Source: Lacihabitans sp. LS3-19
Lineage (GTDB): Bacteria; Bacteroidota; Bacteroidia; Cytophagales; Spirosomataceae
Direction: 5' to 3'
Length of the DNA stretch: 64,000 nucleotides
Assembly: GCF_024343575.1 (NCBI RefSeq)
Contig: NZ_RJUA01000002.1
Span: 1 to 64,000 of the forward strand
The notes below the pieces were generated by a model. It saw nothing but the letters and a program-made list of their open reading frames with translations. It did not search any database and was not told where the DNA came from. Below, piece by piece: positions 1-9,529 of the stretch. The stretch's first letter is position 1. The number at the start of each line of letters is the position of its first letter. Both the position numbers and the translations under genes were made by a program.

Positions 1-480
1 CTTAAGCGGCAATGTAACGTTTACGCCAGAGCCTACTTTTGTAACAGATCCAACACCAATCGACTATGTGTTGATAGAGAAGAGCACAGGTTTGGACAGT
101 ACAGCGACGATCTTTATTGATGTAATAGAAGAGCAGCCAGTAGCTGTAAATGATACAAGCAGCAACAACCCAATAGGCGTACCAGTAGTAATCAACATCA
201 TAGCCAACGATAGCTTGTCATCAGGATTCAATCCAAATGCAACGCAGGTATCTGTAGACCTTAATCCATCCTTACCAGGTATCCAAGATACCTTGATAGT
301 AGCAGGAGAAGGCATGTACGTATATGACAGCTTAAGCGGCAATGTAACGTTTACGCCAGAGCCTACTTTTGTAACAGATCCAACGCCAATCGACTATGTG
401 TTGATAGAGAAGAGCACAGGACTAGATAGTACTGCAACGATCTTTATTGATGTAATAGAAGAGCAGCCAGTAGCCGTAAA
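1..480 (+). repeat. 330-bp tandem repeat inside the adhesin gene
   Basis: Bases 1-150 recur almost unchanged at 331-480, giving a period of 330 bp (110 codons). Identity stops abruptly near 481, where the next unit keeps the protein pattern but uses different, more AT-rich codons. The array probably continues left of the window. Confidence 0.9.
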
Positions 481-2140
481 CGATAGTAGTTTAAACAATC
501 CTTATGGAAGTATAGTGGTTATTAATATTATTAAAAATGATACGCTTTCTACAGGTTTAAATCCTTCTTCAAATCAAATTTGGGTTGATTTAGATATAAA
601 TACGCCTGGTATTCAAGATACTTTAATAGTTTTGGGTGAAGGCACTTTTGTATATGATAGTTTAACGGGACAAGTAACGTTTACTCCTGAGAATAATTTT
701 AACGGAAATCCAAATCCAATAACGTATAATTTGGTAGAAAAAGGTACAGGCTTATCTGATTTGGCAGAAATTAAAATTACTTATACTGGTGCAGATTTGA
801 TCCTCTTCAAAATAGTAAATACACAAGATGTAAATGTCGGAGATACGATTACATTTACCATCAAATTACATAACGCTGGGCCATCAGTAGCGACGAATGT
901 TCAAATCAAAGATGCTTTGCCAATTGGTTTTAGCGGAATTTCGAATATTACTTCAAACGGAAGTTATATAAATGATTCTATTACATGGGAAATAGGAAAC
1001 TTAAATGTCAATGCGGATACAAGCTTTACATATACTGCCATCGTTAACGCACCTTCAGGTAATTTGGATGAATACAAAAACATTGCTCAAGTAACAGAAA
1101 GCGATCAAGTAGATCCAAATAGCACTCCAAATAACTATAATGGTAATGTCTTGGAAAATGATGAAGCATTTGTAATTATAGTTCCAAAACAATCCGATTT
1201 GTCTATTAAAAAGTCGATTAATAATCCTTCTCCTGTTGTTGGTGAAATTGTTACTTTCCAAATTAGAGTTAAAAACGATGGACCTGATGATGCCACAGGG
1301 GTTGAAGTAAAAGATTATTTACCTAATGGTTTCGATAATGTGGCAAATATTTCAAACGGTGGATTCTATCTTGATTCAAATATAGTTTGGAGTAATTTAT
1401 CTATTTCTAATGGAGATTCTTTAATCCTAAGTTTCACAGTAAAAGTTAAACCTTTTGCAGATACAATTATTTACAATAATATAGCTGAAGTCACATGGAG
1501 TAATCAATACGACCCTGATAGTAGAGTTGCTAATTACAGTGGATTAATTGCTGAAGATGAAGAAAGTATAGTATGTGTAATTCCTGGAGTTTTATCAGAT
1601 ACTTCGATTTGTGCAGGTACTAAATTCGAACTTCCAATTAATATGGGTTCAAATTATGTTTGGAGTGGGCCAAATGGTTTTACTTATTCAGGCGATACTT
1701 TAATTATTCCAAATGTAGATATTTCAAAATCTGGCATTTACTCAGTAGAAATAACAAATGGAAGTGGATGTTCTGCAATTAAATCTTTCAATTTAACTGT
1801 AAATGGATTGCCAAATGTTGTGGTAGAACCTACAAACTCTGGTTGTCAAGGTACCAAGTCTATGAATAATGGAAAAATAACAGTTTCTGCATTTGATTTA
1901 GGTTCACAATATCAAATTTCTCAAGGTACAAGTTTCAATTTTGGTAACGCTGGAGTAAAACAAGTTATTCCTGCAAATGGTATTATTTTGAATAACATCA
2001 GTAATGTAACTCAAACTTATACAGTTAGGGTTTACAATTCTTCAGATTGTTATAATGATTACACAGTTGATATGATCGAGATTGGGTGCAACTGTCCGGC
2101 AGAAATTTGTATTCCTTTTATAATTAAAAAAGTGAAATAA
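2..2140 (+). CDS. C-terminal part of a large repeat-containing surface adhesin (DUF11 domains)
   Basis: The frame is open from base 2, so the gene enters from the left and only its last ~712 codons are visible. Order seen: two and a half copies of a 110-residue beta-rich repeat resembling CshA-type/cadherin-like units (each with an AVND motif, an IANDSL-type segment and a VTFTPE segment), then two DUF11 domains (LHNAGPSVATNV and VKNDGPDDATGV motifs, about residues 260-530), then an Ig-like segment (YVWSGPNGF) and a cysteine-containing tail (CNCPAEICIPF). No type IX sorting domain is evident at the end. Such proteins are usually secreted adhesins or matrix components; ligand and anchoring are unknown. 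The repeat part differs in base use from the rest of the gene. Confidence 0.85.
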   Translation, partial: LSGNVTFTPEPTFVTDPTPIDYVLIEKSTGLDSTATIFIDVIEEQPVAVNDTSSNNPIGVPVVINIIANDSLSSGFNPNATQVSVDLNPSLPGIQDTLIVAGEGMYVYDSLSGNVTFTPEPTFVTDPTPIDYVLIEKSTGLDSTATIFIDVIEEQPVAVNDSSLNNPYGSIVVINIIKNDTLSTGLNPSSNQIWVDLDINTPGIQDTLIVLGEGTFVYDSLTGQVTFTPENNFNGNPNPITYNLVEKGTGLSDLAEIKITYTGADLILFKIVNTQDVNVGDTITFTIKLHNAGPSVATNVQIKDALPIGFSGISNITSNGSYINDSITWEIGNLNVNADTSFTYTAIVNAPSGNLDEYKNIAQVTESDQVDPNSTPNNYNGNVLENDEAFVIIVPKQSDLSIKKSINNPSPVVGEIVTFQIRVKNDGPDDATGVEVKDYLPNGFDNVANISNGGFYLDSNIVWSNLSISNGDSLILSFTVKVKPFADTIIYNNIAEVTWSNQYDPDSRVANYSGLIAEDEESIVCVIPGVLSDTSICAGTKFELPINMGSNYVWSGPNGFTYSGDTLIIPNVDISKSGIYSVEITNGSGCSAIKSFNLTVNGLPNVVVEPTNSGCQGTKSMNNGKITVSAFDLGSQYQISQGTSFNFGNAGVKQVIPANGIILNNISNVTQTYTVRVYNSSDCYNDYTVDMIEIGCNCPAEICIPFIIKKVK

Positions 2141-2144
2141 TAAA

Positions 2145-2852
2145 CTAAAGGATTTTGTCAGGATTAGTTAAAGACAGGAAATTAAAAGCCGAATTGTTTT
2201 TGTATTTTTCTTTATTTAAAGTAAAATAGAAAGCCCCTTTTTTTGAAAAGCCTTTTTGCTTTTCATTCATTTTTATTAGAATATTGGTGCTTAATATTTT
2301 TCTTGTAAAGTTCCTTTTATCAAATTCAGTATCAAAAATTGCTTCGTACAGATTTTGTAATTGTGGGAGAGTGAATTTGTCTGGCAAAAGTTCAAATCCA
2401 ATAGGATAAAGAGAGGCGTTAGCTTTTAATCTTTCAACAGCCAATGCCACCATTTCAGCATGGTCAAACAAAAGTTTGGGTAAGGTTTTTAAGGAAAACC
2501 ATTTTGTTGTTACTTTATTGGCTAGTTTGTGGTCATAATCTTCTATGTTTACAAGGGCTTTGTAAGTTACTGATACAGTACGCATTACAGGGTCGCGAAA
2601 TGGATTTCCAAAAGCAGCTAATTGTTCTAAATAAACATCTCTTAAACCTGTATGTTCAAACAATATCCTATCTGCAGCTTCATTTAGACCCTCATCTTCT
2701 TGCAGCCAACCTCCCATTAAAGACCAAGTCTCTAGGTTATCCTCAATTCCTCTTTTAACAAGTAAAACTTTGAGATTTTCGCCATCAAAGCCAAAAATTA
2801 TGGAATCAAGTGCAACCAAACATTTGGTCTGTTTATTATAGAGGTCGAGCAT
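2145..2852 (-). CDS. NrtR/AraR-like regulator with Nudix domain and C-terminal winged helix
   Basis: 235 residues. The N-terminal half is a Nudix fold (about residues 8-140) and the C-terminal part (about 150-225) matches the winged-helix region of the NrtR/AraR regulators common in Bacteroidetes. The Nudix box is degenerate: where active enzymes have R-E-x-x-E-E, this protein has R-I-L-F-E-H, so two metal-binding glutamates are lost. That favours a transcription factor sensing a nucleotide-linked or sugar ligand over a hydrolase. The next gene is divergent and starts about 60 bp away, so it could be a target, but no ligand can be assigned from sequence. Confidence 0.75.
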   Translation of the reverse strand: MLDLYNKQTKCLVALDSIIFGFDGENLKVLLVKRGIEDNLETWSLMGGWLQEDEGLNEAADRILFEHTGLRDVYLEQLAAFGNPFRDPVMRTVSVTYKALVNIEDYDHKLANKVTTKWFSLKTLPKLLFDHAEMVALAVERLKANASLYPIGFELLPDKFTLPQLQNLYEAIFDTEFDKRNFTRKILSTNILIKMNEKQKGFSKKGAFYFTLNKEKYKNNSAFNFLSLTNPDKIL

Positions 2853-2914
2853 ATATAGGTTTTTTTACAAATTAATAAAAAAAAATTGGACAATACCCTC
2901 TACTTTTGTTAATT

Positions 2915-3859
2915 ATGATAGAAGCAAAGAAAGTAAATTTCGCATATTCAGATAGTTTTTTTCTAAAGAACATTTCTTTAAAAGTTGAAAAAGGAAAAAC
3001 TTTAGGTATTATTGGTCATTCTGGTTCAGGTAAAACCACTATGTTAAAGATCCTAGCTGGTTTGATTGAGCCCACTGAAGGTTTTGTGTTATTAGAGGGA
3101 GAGAAACTCGATCCACCGTCAAAAAAACTTATTGCTGGTCATAAAAGAATAAAAATTGTAAATCAACAAAATACACTTTTTCCAAATATATCCATTTTTG
3201 AAAACATAGCTTATGAGCTCCGTTTTTTTCAAAAAAATTACCAAACTAAAAGAGTTAATAAATTAGCTAAAGACTTTGGAATTGCTCATTTATTGACCAA
3301 ATTTCCTAGGGAATTGTCAGGAGGAGAAATCCAACGAGTAATGTTGGCCAAGGCTATTGCGGATGAACCTTCGGTATTACTTTTAGACGAGCCGTTTGCT
3401 AATCTTGATCAAATAATTAAGAAAAAAGTTATGCTAAATTTAAATGCGGTTTTAAAAAAAGAGAATATCGCATCTATTTTGGTTACACATGATATTAATG
3501 ACGCATTTGGACTTGTTAATGAGCTTTTAATAATTAAAAATGGTAGGATGATACAGAAAGGCACATCTGAACATATCTATCATACTCCAAAAAACAAATA
3601 TGTGGCATTGTTAACAGGCAATGGTTTTAACCTGAAAATAAATGAAAAGGAAATATTCGTCAGACAAGAAAATATAGTTTTAGACAAAAGTGGTGAATAC
3701 GAAGCCAATATTTTAGATAATATTTTCAAAGGCCACTTTTACGAATTAATCTTTGAATTTGGAGGCGAAACTATATTTTGTCTAAATAAAGAACCAATGC
3801 CAATTGGTCAAAAGATCAGATTTAGTCTTAAATCAGTCATCGACTTTAATCAAAATTGA
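2915..3859 (+). CDS. ABC transporter ATP-binding protein (CysA/PotA-type)
   Basis: About 314 residues. Walker A GHSGSGKTT, signature LSGGEIQRV, Walker B VLLLDEPFANLD and H-loop THD are all present. A C-terminal extension of about 80 residues resembles the TOBE-like regulatory domain of polyamine, sulfate or iron importers. The ATG at 2915 is preferred to an in-frame TTG at 2906. A TAnnTTTG box lies at 2901-2908, so the leader would be extremely short. No permease or binding protein gene is adjacent, so the substrate is unknown. The 3' end overlaps the convergent hpt gene by 27 bp. Confidence 0.8.
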   Translation: MIEAKKVNFAYSDSFFLKNISLKVEKGKTLGIIGHSGSGKTTMLKILAGLIEPTEGFVLLEGEKLDPPSKKLIAGHKRIKIVNQQNTLFPNISIFENIAYELRFFQKNYQTKRVNKLAKDFGIAHLLTKFPRELSGGEIQRVMLAKAIADEPSVLLLDEPFANLDQIIKKKVMLNLNAVLKKENIASILVTHDINDAFGLVNELLIIKNGRMIQKGTSEHIYHTPKNKYVALLTGNGFNLKINEKEIFVRQENIVLDKSGEYEANILDNIFKGHFYELIFEFGGETIFCLNKEPMPIGQKIRFSLKSVIDFNQN

Positions 3860-4366
3860 ACTACTGTTTCTGCCAAAGCCATTATAATCTAAGCCATAGC
3901 CTACTACAAATTGGTTTTGAATCTCAAATCCGACATAATCTAAAGAAATAGGAATGAGGGTGGCCTCAGGTTTATGGAGTAATGTGGCTACAGAAATCGA
4001 TGCTGGTTTATGTATTTCTAAGGTTTTTAGAATAAAATCCAACGTTCTTCCTGTATCTACAATATCTTCTAATATCACAATATGTCTACCTTCTATTGAT
4101 TGATTCAAACCTATGAGCTCCTTCATTTTACCAGTTGAGCTTGTGTTTTGATAGGAGTTGACTTTTAGAAAACTCACTTCGCATGGTATATAAAGTTTTT
4201 TGAAGATGTCCGCTATAAAAAGGAAGGACCCGTTAAGTATGCCTAAGAATATGGGATTTTTGCCTTCATATTTTGTGTTGAGTTGATTCGATATATCATC
4301 TACTCTTGCTTGTATTTCTTCTGCACTTATTAATTCTTTAAACTTCAAGTCAAGTACTTCTACCAT
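3833..4366 (-). CDS. hpt: hypoxanthine phosphoribosyltransferase
   Basis: 177 residues, normal for bacterial HPRT. The PRPP-binding motif VILEDIVDTGRTL is intact, and a DYVGFEIQNQFVVGYG segment matches the conserved C-terminal purine-binding region. It converts hypoxanthine (and often guanine) plus PRPP to IMP or GMP in purine salvage, in the cytoplasm. It is a single gene, convergent with and overlapping the upstream ABC ATPase gene by 27 bp. Confidence 0.9.
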   Translation of the reverse strand: MVEVLDLKFKELISAEEIQARVDDISNQLNTKYEGKNPIFLGILNGSFLFIADIFKKLYIPCEVSFLKVNSYQNTSSTGKMKELIGLNQSIEGRHIVILEDIVDTGRTLDFILKTLEIHKPASISVATLLHKPEATLIPISLDYVGFEIQNQFVVGYGLDYNGFGRNSSSILIKVDD

Positions 4367-4442
4367 TTTTAGATTTTTAATGTAAAATAAAATAATAATT
4401 TGTTAAGAATCTCTTTTTTAATAAATGAAATTTAAAATTCTC

Positions 4443-4450
4443 TAATTTTG
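4443..4450 (+). promoter_or_regulatory. Bacteroidetes -7 box (TAATTTTG)
   Basis: TAATTTTG matches the TAnnTTTG consensus and lies 32-50 bp before the TTG start candidates of the TPR gene. No clear -33 element was seen at the usual spacing. Confidence 0.4.
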
Positions 4451-4481
4451 TCTTGCAATTAGTAATAAGCATAATTCGTTT

Positions 4482-5720
4482 TTGTTAAAAAATAAAGTAT
4501 TGAAAAAAGTATTTGGTGTTGTTTTGGCATTTTTTGTTTCATTCTCCAGTGAAGCTCAACTTTTTTCTTTTTTGAATGGAAAAGAAAAGCCCAAAGAAGA
4601 GATGCTTTTGCTAGATAGGGGAGTGCAAATAAGCACAACGGCTGCTGTAAATAACATGTATAATTTTAATTTTTATGCAGCTGAGCAAGAGTACAAGTGG
4701 TTGAAGGTAAAGTATCCCGAGCACCCTCTAGGAGATTTCCTTCTGGGTTTAAATGAATGGTGGAAAATAGTGCCAGATACAAAACAGACTGGATTTGATG
4801 ACCAATGTCATGCCTATATGGATGAGGCAATAGACAAAGCCGATGATATGTTTGATAGAAATAAAAAAAATAAGGAAGCTGCATTTTTTCTATCAGCAGC
4901 ATACGCTATCAAGGGTAGACTTTACGCCGAGCGTGAGAAATGGGTGAAAGCAGCTTGGGCTGGCAAACAAGCAATGAAATACTTGGATTACAGCAGGGGA
5001 GAAGAGAATATTAATCCTGAATTGTTGTTTGGAGATGGTGTTTATAATTATTATTCTAAATGGATTCATGAAAACTATAAATCTTTAAAACCACTCTTGA
5101 CTTTCTTCAGGAAAGGGGATAAAAACTTAGGCATTAAACAATTGGAAAATGTTGCCAACAATGCTTTTTATTCAAGAATGGAAGCTAGATATTTTCTTAT
5201 CCAAATTTACGCTTCAGAAAATCAGCCAGCTAAGTCACTCATGATGGCTAGACAAATGCATGGTCTGTATCCCAATAATTCGTTTTTTCATAGATATGTA
5301 GCAAGAAATTCGTTTGCATTGGGAAGATTAGAAGAGGCAGAAATTTATGCAAATGAACTAATGCAAAGGCTGGAGGAAAAAAAGTATGGATACGGCGACA
5401 ATGATGGTAGGTATGGTGCTTATATTTTAGCTTACGTAAATCAACATTATAAAAGGAACAATACGCAGGCTAAGTTTTACTATACAAAATGTATAAATTA
5501 TTCATTAAGTAATGATACCAAAGAATCAGGCTATTATGTTGCTTCAAATCTAGCTCTTGGTAAATTAGCCATTACTGAAAATGACAATAAAGCTGCAGTT
5601 GAGTATTTTGCAGAAGTTTTGAAGAATTCAGATAAAAAGTCCTCGTCATATATTGAAGCAAAAAAAGCATTATCTGATCTGACTAAAAAATTAAAAGCAC
5701 AAAAAAAAGGAAGAAAATAA
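4482..5720 (+). CDS. secreted TPR-type protein of unknown role
   Basis: 412 residues starting with a signal peptide (hydrophobic core VFGVVLAFFVSF, likely cut after SEAQ). The body is all-helical with TPR-like repeats (for example ARYFLIQIYASENQPAKSLMMA and the YYVASNLALGKLAI region) and a basic tail. No ATG suits the start: TTG at 4482 or TTG at 4500 (giving MKKVFGV) are the options. A TAATTTTG promoter element at 4443-4450 fits either. Probably a periplasmic or outer-membrane-associated scaffold; no specific function can be given. Confidence 0.75.
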   Translation: MLKNKVLKKVFGVVLAFFVSFSSEAQLFSFLNGKEKPKEEMLLLDRGVQISTTAAVNNMYNFNFYAAEQEYKWLKVKYPEHPLGDFLLGLNEWWKIVPDTKQTGFDDQCHAYMDEAIDKADDMFDRNKKNKEAAFFLSAAYAIKGRLYAEREKWVKAAWAGKQAMKYLDYSRGEENINPELLFGDGVYNYYSKWIHENYKSLKPLLTFFRKGDKNLGIKQLENVANNAFYSRMEARYFLIQIYASENQPAKSLMMARQMHGLYPNNSFFHRYVARNSFALGRLEEAEIYANELMQRLEEKKYGYGDNDGRYGAYILAYVNQHYKRNNTQAKFYYTKCINYSLSNDTKESGYYVASNLALGKLAITENDNKAAVEYFAEVLKNSDKKSSSYIEAKKALSDLTKKLKAQKKGRK

Positions 5721-5753
5721 ATTCCTCCTTTTACTATACTTAATATTAATATC

Positions 5754-6224
5754 TCAAGGTATTGGTAAAACTTTGGTGTTTTTGAAAGTTGACAAAATCA
5801 CCATGGTTTGGGTACTTGCAACTACCTCGATTTCATTTATCGTATCCATTATCAAGTTTTGATATGAAGCAATATCTCTAGCAATTACTTTTAAAAGAAA
5901 ATCGCAAGATCCTGTAACGTGATGGCATTCAATTATTTCAGGTACTTTTTCTATTGTTTTTACAAAAGATTCAGTTATGGATTTTCTGTGTCCTGATAAA
6001 GTCACTTGCACAAAGGTCATTACACCTAGACCAACTTTTTCGCGATCTACTTGTGCATGGTAACTTTCTATAATGCCCGTATTTTCTAATTTTTTTACAC
6101 GCTCAAGTGTAGGAGCTGGTGATAGTCCTATTTCTTTTGAAAGTTGAGCATTGGTAATTTTACCATTACTCTGTAAGATTTCTAAAAGTTTGTGATCTAT
6201 TTGATCCAATTTACCGACTGCCAT
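5754..6224 (-). CDS. Lrp/AsnC family transcriptional regulator
   Basis: 156 residues. An N-terminal AsnC-type winged helix (about residues 5-60, TNAQLSKEIGLSPAPTLERV) is followed by a RAM ligand-binding domain (about 70-150, with the GSCDFLLKV motif). Proteins of this family form octamers that sense amino acids and control amino-acid metabolism or transport. It is transcribed alone; the effector and targets are not visible here. Confidence 0.88.
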   Translation of the reverse strand: MAVGKLDQIDHKLLEILQSNGKITNAQLSKEIGLSPAPTLERVKKLENTGIIESYHAQVDREKVGLGVMTFVQVTLSGHRKSITESFVKTIEKVPEIIECHHVTGSCDFLLKVIARDIASYQNLIMDTINEIEVVASTQTMVILSTFKNTKVLPIP

Positions 6225-6470
6225 TTTAGTTTGATTGAAGTATTCAGAATTTTATTTGGTGTAAATATAGTATTTAAAATTTTAATTTTAAATTTATTGA
6301 ATAGACTTCTTTTTCATTGTTTATTCTTTTATCTGATTTATTTGTTTATTGACATTTTAAATAAAAATATTACAAAAACAAATACTGCTTTTAATCTTTG
6401 TGTAAAATAACAAATTCGATTCAAATAAAATTTGTAGGATTAACTATTATGCTTCGATATAGACCCTGGT

Positions 6471-6788
6471 TTATATATCTAATTCTATTACTGGGTCCCA
6501 GTATATTTCTTTGAATTTGAGAATTTTATCTTCTTTTATCGTATGACCTTCTGCTTCTAAGAGCTCTTGCATTTTTGTGGGGCTTTCAAAATGCAGTTTC
6601 CCTGTGAGTATACCATTTCTATTCACCACTCTATGTGCTGGTACATCTAATAGTCCATGTGCGGCATTCATTGCCCAGCCTACCAATCTTGCTCCAGTGT
6701 TCAAATATTTAGCTATAGCACCATAACTGGTTGCTCTACCTTTTGGTATGAGTTTTACTACTTCGTAAACTTCCTCAAACCTTTGCAT
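6471..6788 (-). CDS. alkyltransferase-like DNA-binding protein (ATL)
   Basis: 105 residues with the MGMT DNA-binding domain ([13 protein letters not shown] recognition helix, arginine finger region GWAMNAA). The active-site PCHRV motif of O6-alkylguanine transferases is PAHRV here, so the alkyl-accepting cysteine is missing. ATL proteins bind O6-alkylguanine lesions and hand them to nucleotide excision repair rather than repairing them directly. Its start overlaps the end of the upstream DUF3109 gene by 14 bp, so the two are probably co-transcribed. Confidence 0.85.
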   Translation of the reverse strand: MQRFEEVYEVVKLIPKGRATSYGAIAKYLNTGARLVGWAMNAAHGLLDVPAHRVVNRNGILTGKLHFESPTKMQELLEAEGHTIKEDKILKFKEIYWDPVIELDI

Positions 6789-7344
6789 CTTCTATTTCTT
6801 TCACAAGTTGTGCATACCATTCTTCTCCATAAGCTCTAATTAATGGTTCTTTTAAGAATTTGTAAACTTCCACTCCTAATTTGTCACCCAATGCACAGGC
6901 GTCTGAACATATACTCCATCTATCATAGTTTATTGCGTGATAGTTTTCATATTTTGTGATTCGGATAGGATATAAATGACAAGAAATTGGTTTTTTGAAA
7001 TCAATAACCTTATCATTATAAGCTTGTTCTATACCACATTGAAGAATTCCAGCTTTGTCATAGACTGCATAAGCACATTCTTTTTCGTCGATAGTTGTGG
7101 TAGAATAATCGCCTTCCCAATCTTTAATGTATTTTCCTTGTTTCTCTATTGCTTTGATTCCTTCAGCAGATAGATAAGGCTTTATTTTCTCATAAATTTC
7201 ATCTAAAATAGGCAATTCAACCTCTTCTAAAGGAGCACCTAAGTCTCCTTCAACACAGCATGCTCCTTTGCATTTTTCGATATCGCAAACGAAAAATTTA
7301 TCAGCAACATCATCACTAATACAAGTATCTTCTATTAAAATCAT
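6775..7344 (-). CDS. DUF3109 family cysteine-rich protein
   Basis: 189 residues with clustered cysteines: a [11 protein letters not shown] motif near residue 19, a central CAYAVYD...CGIEQAYN region and a later SCHLYPIR segment. This pattern matches the DUF3109 family widespread in Bacteroidetes, likely a metal or Fe-S binding protein, with no established biochemical role. The stop codon is followed directly by the ATL start on the same strand. The upstream LysM transglycosylase ends one base before this gene. Confidence 0.8.
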   Translation of the reverse strand: MILIEDTCISDDVADKFFVCDIEKCKGACCVEGDLGAPLEEVELPILDEIYEKIKPYLSAEGIKAIEKQGKYIKDWEGDYSTTTIDEKECAYAVYDKAGILQCGIEQAYNDKVIDFKKPISCHLYPIRITKYENYHAINYDRWSICSDACALGDKLGVEVYKFLKEPLIRAYGEEWYAQLVKEIEDAKV

Positions 7345-9528
7345 TTATTTCTTAACTATAATTTTATTGCCAACGCTAATATTGTTGGTTTGCATGTTAT
7401 TCCACTTCTTGATATCTGCAACATTTACATTGTATTTTCTAGAAATACTATACAGCGTTTCACCTGATTTTACTATATGAACAATTGATCCTGAGTTCGA
7501 AATTGGTTCTTTTGATTCTGTTGTAGTGTTAATTTTAGAAGTATTTGAGTATGTACTTCCGGCAGATACCTTTAGTTTTTCCCCAAGGCTAATGCTATTT
7601 GAACTTAAATCATTCCAAGCTTTTATTTGACTTACAGTTACGCCATATTTTTTAGAAATACTATAAAGTGTTTCTCCTGAACCAACCGTATGGAATTTAG
7701 CTGAACTTGTATTGTTTTCTTTTACAATTGGAGCAGTTTTAGTTTGCTCTTCATCTCTTTTTACTGTAGTTGGCGTTGTTTTTACCTCTTCGTAAGTAGT
7801 GGCGTTCCCTCCTTTTTTTACTGTCAACAATTGGTCTGCTCTTAATGCATCTGAAGAACTCATGCCATTAAGTTTTCTCAGCTGATCAACAGTTAGGCCA
7901 TATTTTTTTGCTATAGAGAACAGTGTTTCTCCTCTTTGAACCCTATGTAAAGTATTTACTGCCTTTGGCGTTTCAGTTGGTACATTTGTAGTTGAAGTTG
8001 TCTTTTTTGTCGATTTTGATTCAAATAAATCATCATCAATATCAAGGCCATCGTCAATTGATTTATTTACAATTTTAGTCTCAGGTTTAGGTTCTTTGGT
8101 ATTAATAACCTCTTTAGGCTTAGATACTTCTTCGTAATTTTCTTTTACTGGCGGTGTATTTGATACAACTTCTTCAGTTATTTTCTTGCTTTCTTCTTTT
8201 GAAGGGTATCTGTCTTTATCCGGAATAGCCTCTTGGATTATCTCAATTGGTTGATTTTTTGGTCTAGTTTTTTGCATCCAGATTACCCTACCAGCTTGTA
8301 ATCTTTGTGAGTTTTTCATTCTATTATATTTTAATAGATCTTTTAATCTCACCCCATACATTTGTGAAATATCCCACAGGGTTTGTTCTCCAGTAACTGT
8401 GTGATAAGGTACTTTTGCCTTTTTGTTTTTCTTTTGTAAATAATATATACTTCCTTCTTTTGTTAAGTCTTTGTCTGTCATGTCGTTATAAGACAAAAAC
8501 TTTCCGATTTTCATTTTTGATTTAGCTGATAGTTGAGCTACTTCTTCTCCAGATTGTGCTAAGATTCCCTTTTTACCATTTATCTCATAGAATATTGGGG
8601 AGTCTGGAGATGTAGAAACCATAGTTATCCTTTTTAATTGAGGAAAACCAATATCTAAAGATTTTGCATCTTTTCTTTTTTGAATTTTCGCTGTAATTTC
8701 ATCAGCATCTTCAATTCTGGAAATTACCAAAATATTGTAATCTTTATCTTCGGGAATATTTGGAGCGTAAAGCCATGGATTGTATTTCCTTAATTCTGTT
8801 ATATCTGTTGTAAGTTCTACCGCAATTTCCGCTAAGGATTTGCCTTTGGTTGGATATTCAATGAATTTTCTTGGAGAATCTTTTAATCTATTAAGACGAT
8901 GTTCAAATGCAATTCTATGAGCGAGTGCTCTAATTAAATAGGTAGGAGTGTTTTCATCAAACTTTATTTCAGATGCGAAAGACCAATCAACTGGAATTTT
9001 ATCTGAAGCACCTTGAACCCCTTGATTGTAAGCTAACATGCAGGAAACCCAATTTTTGAAAATCAAGTTATTTCGTTTCATATATAAAGCTGCAGCTTTT
9101 GTAGAGAAGTATATGTTCTTTCTTTCATCTTGGTTATTGTCTACTCTAATGCCCAGCTCTTTAGCTGTAGCTTCTTTAAACTGCCAATAACCTACTGCAT
9201 TGGAACTAGAAATAGCTTCAGGTAGTAAAGAGCTTTCCATAACGGCTATATATTTCATATCCTCAGGCACATCCTCTTCTTCTAATATCCTTTCTATTAT
9301 GGGAAAGTACCATTGCATTCTTTCTAGTTTTTGGTCTAAAAACTTGTTTTGAGGAGTCAACAAATTAGTTATTTCTGAATTTACAGCCTTTAAAGCATCA
9401 GGATTAAGTTCTATTAATACATTTGCAAATTCAATCTTTTTTGGTGCTTCAGGTATACTTAGTTGCGTTTGAGCTTGAATTACCTGGAAGCTTTGAATAA
9501 TAAACAGGAAAGCAAAAATTTTTTTCAT
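7345..9528 (-). CDS. MltD-like lytic transglycosylase with four LysM domains
   Basis: About 727 residues from the ATG at 9528 (MKKIFAFLF), which gives a proper signal peptide; an upstream in-frame start would bury it. An SLT domain (about residues 90-210) has the catalytic glutamate in AVMESSL and the GYWQFKEATAKELG and AYNQG motifs. A degenerate LysM-like stretch follows, then four clear LysM repeats (about 375-420, 535-580, 620-665 and 680-725) split by Ser/Thr/Lys-rich linkers. It would cleave peptidoglycan glycan strands in the periplasm. The start lies one base past the stop of the upstream methyltransferase, indicating co-transcription. Confidence 0.88.
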   Translation of the reverse strand: MKKIFAFLFIIQSFQVIQAQTQLSIPEAPKKIEFANVLIELNPDALKAVNSEITNLLTPQNKFLDQKLERMQWYFPIIERILEEEDVPEDMKYIAVMESSLLPEAISSSNAVGYWQFKEATAKELGIRVDNNQDERKNIYFSTKAAALYMKRNNLIFKNWVSCMLAYNQGVQGASDKIPVDWSFASEIKFDENTPTYLIRALAHRIAFEHRLNRLKDSPRKFIEYPTKGKSLAEIAVELTTDITELRKYNPWLYAPNIPEDKDYNILVISRIEDADEITAKIQKRKDAKSLDIGFPQLKRITMVSTSPDSPIFYEINGKKGILAQSGEEVAQLSAKSKMKIGKFLSYNDMTDKDLTKEGSIYYLQKKNKKAKVPYHTVTGEQTLWDISQMYGVRLKDLLKYNRMKNSQRLQAGRVIWMQKTRPKNQPIEIIQEAIPDKDRYPSKEESKKITEEVVSNTPPVKENYEEVSKPKEVINTKEPKPETKIVNKSIDDGLDIDDDLFESKSTKKTTSTTNVPTETPKAVNTLHRVQRGETLFSIAKKYGLTVDQLRKLNGMSSSDALRADQLLTVKKGGNATTYEEVKTTPTTVKRDEEQTKTAPIVKENNTSSAKFHTVGSGETLYSISKKYGVTVSQIKAWNDLSSNSISLGEKLKVSAGSTYSNTSKINTTTESKEPISNSGSIVHIVKSGETLYSISRKYNVNVADIKKWNNMQTNNISVGNKIIVKK

Positions 9529-9529
9529 T

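Noticed and set aside
1-480. Short direct repeats as a CRISPR array
   Set aside because: The repeats are 330 bp, in frame and coding; there are no spacers.
6192-6410. 72-codon plus-strand ORF upstream of the Lrp gene
   Set aside because: Very AT-rich, Leu/Phe/Ile-dominated translation of a non-coding gap, overlapping the Lrp start; no support as a gene.
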